Positions 60,643-64,000 of a stretch of DNA of 64,000 bases are shown in pieces. The position numbers were made by a program, and so were the translations under genes. Under the pieces are notes generated by a model, which was not told where the DNA came from, did not search any database, and saw only the letters and a list, made by a program, of their open reading frames with translations. The DNA is from Cupriavidus sp. BIS7 (GTDB lineage Bacteria; Pseudomonadota; Gammaproteobacteria; Burkholderiales; Burkholderiaceae), in assembly GCF_000292345.1 (NCBI RefSeq), contig NZ_ALOU01000091.1, positions 25,560 to 89,559 on the forward strand, written 5' to 3'. The first letter of the stretch is position 1; every line of letters starts with the position of its first letter.

Positions 60643-62175
60643 TCAGTGCGCAGTGCCGTCGTCTTCGCGCGCCCAGTCGCGTGCACGATCGACGGCGCGG
60701 TGCCAGCGTGCGATTCGGTGATTGCGTTCGTCGGCGGAGAGCTTCGGCTCGAAGCGCTGTTCCACCTGCCACTGGTGCGTGATCTCCTCGGGATCAGTCC
60801 AGTAACCGGTGGCCAGCCCGGCCAGGTACGCCGCGCCAAGCGCGGTGGTTTCGGTCACGCGTGGACGTACCACGGCGGTGCCGAGCAGATCGGCCTGCAT
60901 CTGCATCAGCAGATCGCTGCGCGAGGCCCCGCCATCGACGCGGAGTTCCGCCAGCGAGATGCCGGCGTCCTTTTGCATGGCGTCTAGCACGTCCACGCTC
61001 TGCAGTGCGATTGATTCGAGCGCCGCCCGCGCAATGTGGGGGCCGCCGGTACCGCGTGTGATGCCAACCAGCGTGCCGCGCGCGAACGGGTCCCAGTGCG
61101 GGGCGCCGAGCCCGGCGAACGCTGGCACCAGCACCACGCCGCCGGTGTCGTTGCATTGTCGCGCGAGCGGTTCCACTTCGGGGGCGCTGTGGATCAGCTT
61201 GAGGCCGTCTCGCAGCCACTGGATCGTTGCGCCGCCCATGAACACGCCGCCTTCCAGGCAGTACTGGGTGCTGTGGCCGATCTGCCAGCCGATTGTCGTA
61301 ATCAGCCGGTTTTGCGACGTCACGGGTTTGTCGCCTGTGTTCATCAGGATGAAGCAGCCGGTGCCATAGGTATTCTTGGCCATGCCCGGCTGCAGGCAGG
61401 CTTGCCCGAAGGTTGCGGCCTGCTGGTCGCCGGCGATGCCCGCAATCGGGATCTCCACGCCGAACAGCCGTGGCGAGGTACGCGCGACCTCGCCACTGGA
61501 CGGCGCCACCTCCGGCAGAAGGCTGCGCGGAATATCGAGCAGGCCCAGCAGTTCGTCGTCCCAGCGGAAATCGTGGATATTGAACAGCATCGTGCGCGAA
61601 GCGTTGGACACATCGGTGACGTGCCGTGCGCCGTCGGTCAGTTGCCAGATCAGCCAGCTATCGACGGTGCCGAAGGCCAGTTCGCCGCGTTCGGCGCGTT
61701 CGCGCGCGCCTTCGTAGTTGTCCAGCATCCAGCGCAGCTTGGTGCCGGAGAAATAGGCGTCGATGATCAGCCCGGTCTTGCGCTGGAACAGGGCGCTGTG
61801 GCCCGCGGCCTGCAGCGCTTCGCACATCGGCGCGGTGCGGCGGTCCTGCCAGACCAGCGCGCGGCCCACGGGTTCGCCGGTCTTGCGATCCCACAGCACC
61901 GTGGTTTCACGCTGGTTTGTGATGCCGATCGCGGCAAGCTGCGTGCCGCTCACGCCTGCATCGCCGAGTACTTCGTGGGCAACGGCCAGTTGGGACTGCC
62001 AGATCTCGTAGGGATCGTGCTCGACGTGGCCGGGATGCGGATAATATTGCCGGAACTCGCGCTGGGCGATCCGCACGACATTGCCGGCATGATCGAACAG
62101 GATGGCGCGCGAACTGCTGGTGCCCTGGTCCAGGGCCAGCACGTACTGCGGGTGGTGAGACGTCGTGGATGTCAT
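60643..62175 (-). CDS. glpK: Glycerol kinase
   Basis: 510 residues. Phosphorylates glycerol. VLALDQGTSSSRAILFDHAG, ITNQRETTVLWDRKTG, GTGCFILMNTG and GAPHWDPFARGTLVGITRGT. ATG 62175 (MTSTTSHH); 62184 is a second candidate. No glpF or glpR in the window. Confidence 0.96.
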   Translation of the reverse strand: MTSTTSHHPQYVLALDQGTSSSRAILFDHAGNVVRIAQREFRQYYPHPGHVEHDPYEIWQSQLAVAHEVLGDAGVSGTQLAAIGITNQRETTVLWDRKTGEPVGRALVWQDRRTAPMCEALQAAGHSALFQRKTGLIIDAYFSGTKLRWMLDNYEGARERAERGELAFGTVDSWLIWQLTDGARHVTDVSNASRTMLFNIHDFRWDDELLGLLDIPRSLLPEVAPSSGEVARTSPRLFGVEIPIAGIAGDQQAATFGQACLQPGMAKNTYGTGCFILMNTGDKPVTSQNRLITTIGWQIGHSTQYCLEGGVFMGGATIQWLRDGLKLIHSAPEVEPLARQCNDTGGVVLVPAFAGLGAPHWDPFARGTLVGITRGTGGPHIARAALESIALQSVDVLDAMQKDAGISLAELRVDGGASRSDLLMQMQADLLGTAVVRPRVTETTALGAAYLAGLATGYWTDPEEITHQWQVEQRFEPKLSADERNHRIARWHRAVDRARDWAREDDGTAH

Positions 62176-62208
62176 GCGATCCATCCGGATTTGTTGATTT
62201 GAATAGTC

Positions 62209-63051
62209 ATGGCCGAAACAAATTCCCTTCCTGCCGATACTGTTAGCGTAGTCACTGCCGGCGTTGCCGCGCGCAGCCCGTTCGATCCCGCCGCGCATGT
62301 GCGGCTGCTGGTCGACGGCATGCAGGTAGGCTGGCTGCCACGCAGGCACGCGGCCATCCTTGCCGGCTTCGACGACGTGCTGGGCCCGTTGGATGGGCAG
62401 GGCGGCATCACGCTGCTGCCCGGTTGCGCGTCTGCCGCGGCGCGCAACGTGGCGCTGGCTGCGCTGGCGCGGCAACTGGCCGATGCCGGACACGTGCGTG
62501 GCTGGCGCAACGAGCTGTTCGCGGTCACCCCGGCCCTGGAGGCCGAGCCATTTGCGGTGATCGAACGTGCGGCGGCGCGCTTCCTGGGGCTGCTGACGTT
62601 TGCCTCGCACATGAACGGCATCGTGGCAGGCCAGCAGGCGTTGTGGATCTCGCGGCGCAGCCCGCACAAGGCAGTCGACCCCGGTATGTGGGACAACCTT
62701 GTCGCCGGCGGCATGCCTGCCGGCAGTGATCCGCTGGAAACGCTGGTACGCGAATGCGATGAGGAATCGGGCATTCCGCCTGAACTGGCCAGCCAGGCCG
62801 AGGCCCACGGAGTGATCGATGTGCTACGTGAAATTCCCGAAGGCGTGCAGTGGGAGCGTGTGTACGTGTATGACCTGATGCTGCCGCCCGACTTCGTCCC
62901 GCATAACCGCGACGGTGAAGTGGCTGAGCATCGACATATCGGCCCGGAGGCATTGCTTGCTATCATGGCGGATTGCGCCATGACCGTGGATGCCACGCTG
63001 GTGACGCTGGATGCCCTCCGCCGGCGCGGCTGGGCCAGTGTCCAGCCCTGA
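62209..63051 (+). CDS. DUF4743 Nudix hydrolase
   Basis: 280 residues. N-terminal DUF4743 part (VDGMQVGWLPRRHAAIL), then a Nudix box VAGGMPAGSDPLETLVRECDEESG; the early Glu of the box is Ser here. Related to thiamine-pyrophosphate-phosphohydrolase-type enzymes; substrate not certain. Divergent from glpK. Confidence 0.88.
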   Translation: MAETNSLPADTVSVVTAGVAARSPFDPAAHVRLLVDGMQVGWLPRRHAAILAGFDDVLGPLDGQGGITLLPGCASAAARNVALAALARQLADAGHVRGWRNELFAVTPALEAEPFAVIERAAARFLGLLTFASHMNGIVAGQQALWISRRSPHKAVDPGMWDNLVAGGMPAGSDPLETLVRECDEESGIPPELASQAEAHGVIDVLREIPEGVQWERVYVYDLMLPPDFVPHNRDGEVAEHRHIGPEALLAIMADCAMTVDATLVTLDALRRRGWASVQP

Positions 63052-63098
63052 AATCCGCGCATCACGGTCCCGGCTCGCTCAATCCCGATTTGCTTACG

Positions 63099-63965
63099 AT
63101 GAGTTCCACCGGATTTATCCTCACGCTTTCCTGCCCGGACCAGCCGGGCATCGTGCATGCCGTTTCCGGCCTGCTGTTCCAGAACGGCTGCAATATCGTC
63201 GATTCCGACCAGTACGGTGACGCGTTCACCGGCCGCTTCTTCATGCGCGTGCACTTCAGCGCCGCCCCGAATGGTCTGGGCCTGGCCGAACTGCGTGCCG
63301 CGTTTGCGCCGGTGGGCGATCAGTTCGGCATGCAGTGGGATGTGTTCGACGCCACCGTGAAGCCGCGCGTGATGATCATGGTGTCCAAGATCGGCCACTG
63401 CCTGAACGATCTGCTGTTCCGTGCCAAGGTGGGCGGCCTGCCGGTGGAGATCGCGGCAATCGTGTCGAACCATCGCGACTTCTACCAGCTCGCCGCGTCG
63501 TACGATGTGCCGTTCTTCCACCTGCCGCTGATGGCCGCCACGGCCGAGCAGAAGGCCGCGCAGGAAGCGCGTGTTTTCGAAGTGGTGCGCGACCAGAACA
63601 TCGACCTCGTCGTGCTGGCTCGCTACATGCAGGTGCTGTCCGACGACCTGTGCCGGAAGCTTGAAGGCCGCGCGATCAACATCCACCACTCGTTCCTGCC
63701 GAGCTTCAAGGGTGCGAAGCCGTACTACCAGGCCCATGATCGCGGCGTGAAGCTGATCGGCGCGACGGCCCACTACGTGACCGCCGACCTCGACGAAGGC
63801 CCGATCATCGAGCAGGAGATCGAGCGCGTGGACCACAGCATGGACCCGGAGCAACTGACCGCCGTCGGCCGCGACGTCGAATGCATGGCGCTGGCTCGCG
63901 CCGTCAAGTGGCATGCGGAACACCGGATTCTGCTGAACGGCCACAAGACGGTGGTCTTCAAGTAA
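63099..63965 (+). CDS. purU: Formyltetrahydrofolate deformylase
   Basis: 288 residues. N-terminal ACT domain (CPDQPGIVHAVSGLLFQNG), C-terminal formyl-transferase fold: INIHHSFLPSFKGAKPYYQAH and GATAHYVTADLDEGPII, with Asn-His-Asp catalytic set. Releases formate from 10-formyl-THF. Start 63099 (MSSTGFILTL), 47 nt after the Nudix gene; no strong ribosome site. Confidence 0.93.
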   Translation: MSSTGFILTLSCPDQPGIVHAVSGLLFQNGCNIVDSDQYGDAFTGRFFMRVHFSAAPNGLGLAELRAAFAPVGDQFGMQWDVFDATVKPRVMIMVSKIGHCLNDLLFRAKVGGLPVEIAAIVSNHRDFYQLAASYDVPFFHLPLMAATAEQKAAQEARVFEVVRDQNIDLVVLARYMQVLSDDLCRKLEGRAINIHHSFLPSFKGAKPYYQAHDRGVKLIGATAHYVTADLDEGPIIEQEIERVDHSMDPEQLTAVGRDVECMALARAVKWHAEHRILLNGHKTVVFK

Positions 63966-63970
63966 GCACT

Positions 63971-63990
63971 GAAAACCGCAATGGTTTTCT
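63971..63990 (+). terminator. Terminator of purU
   Basis: aaaacc-gcaat-ggtttt stem then ct-rich DNA. The last 14 bp of the window (ctcccctctccc) start another copy of the 14772 repeat. Confidence 0.6.
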
Positions 63991-64000
63991 CCCCTCTCCC

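Noticed and set aside
63971..64000. A further gene at the right edge
   Set aside because: Only a terminator and a repeat start are visible.

Overview
The window is high-GC DNA with dense, compact operons. The gene content (class I fumarase, PurU next to a DUF4743 Nudix protein, a treS-maltokinase/glgE operon, a bcsB-led cellulose operon with bcsE/F/G/Q/R, a Sia-type signalling operon, hemP/tonB/exbBD under Fur boxes) and the protein flavour point to a betaproteobacterium of the Burkholderiaceae, most like Cupriavidus/Ralstonia. That is inference from likeness; no database was searched.

Layout. 1-6.5 kb (minus): GlgE and a TreS-maltokinase fusion (cut by the left edge), the trehalose-to-alpha-glucan route. 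6.9-7.2 kb: a tRNA-Leu(UAA) gene split at its anticodon by a 227-nt group I intron. 7.5-8.5 kb: a small secreted Tyr/Pro-rich protein and a GlcG/HbpS-like protein. 8.7-11.4 kb: an iron/haem block (hemP; tonB-exbB-exbD) with two Fur boxes and a possible 21-residue membrane peptide ahead of tonB. 11.6-22 kb: an orphan tandem-AAA+ ATPase, murI, class I fumarase, an EamA exporter, acs and a sodium:solute symporter, then tRNA-Ser(GGA).

22.1-29.9 kb is an accessory segment. The 3' end of tRNA-Ser is duplicated 127 bp downstream, as left by an integrase. After it comes a two-gene operon of visibly lower GC: a 2087-residue STAND-type NTPase with an N-terminal Cap4/DUF4297-like nuclease (Avs/AVAST-like anti-phage sensor), and an overlapping 232-residue helical partner. 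A GGDEF-domain scrap lies on the far side. No integrase is present.

30-57 kb is dominated by cyclic-di-GMP and biofilm functions: a membrane diguanylate cyclase; siaA-siaB-siaC-siaD; the operon bcsB-Z-C-E-F-Q-A-G-R, whose BcsA has a PilZ domain; a PAS-GAF-GGDEF-EAL protein; and a yfiR-yfiN-yfiB set. A D-amino-acid transaminase gene sits between them. 57-64 kb holds small conserved proteins, glpK-glpD, a DUF4743 Nudix hydrolase and purU.

Most long plus-strand reading frames opposite the minus-strand operons are high-GC shadows and were left out.
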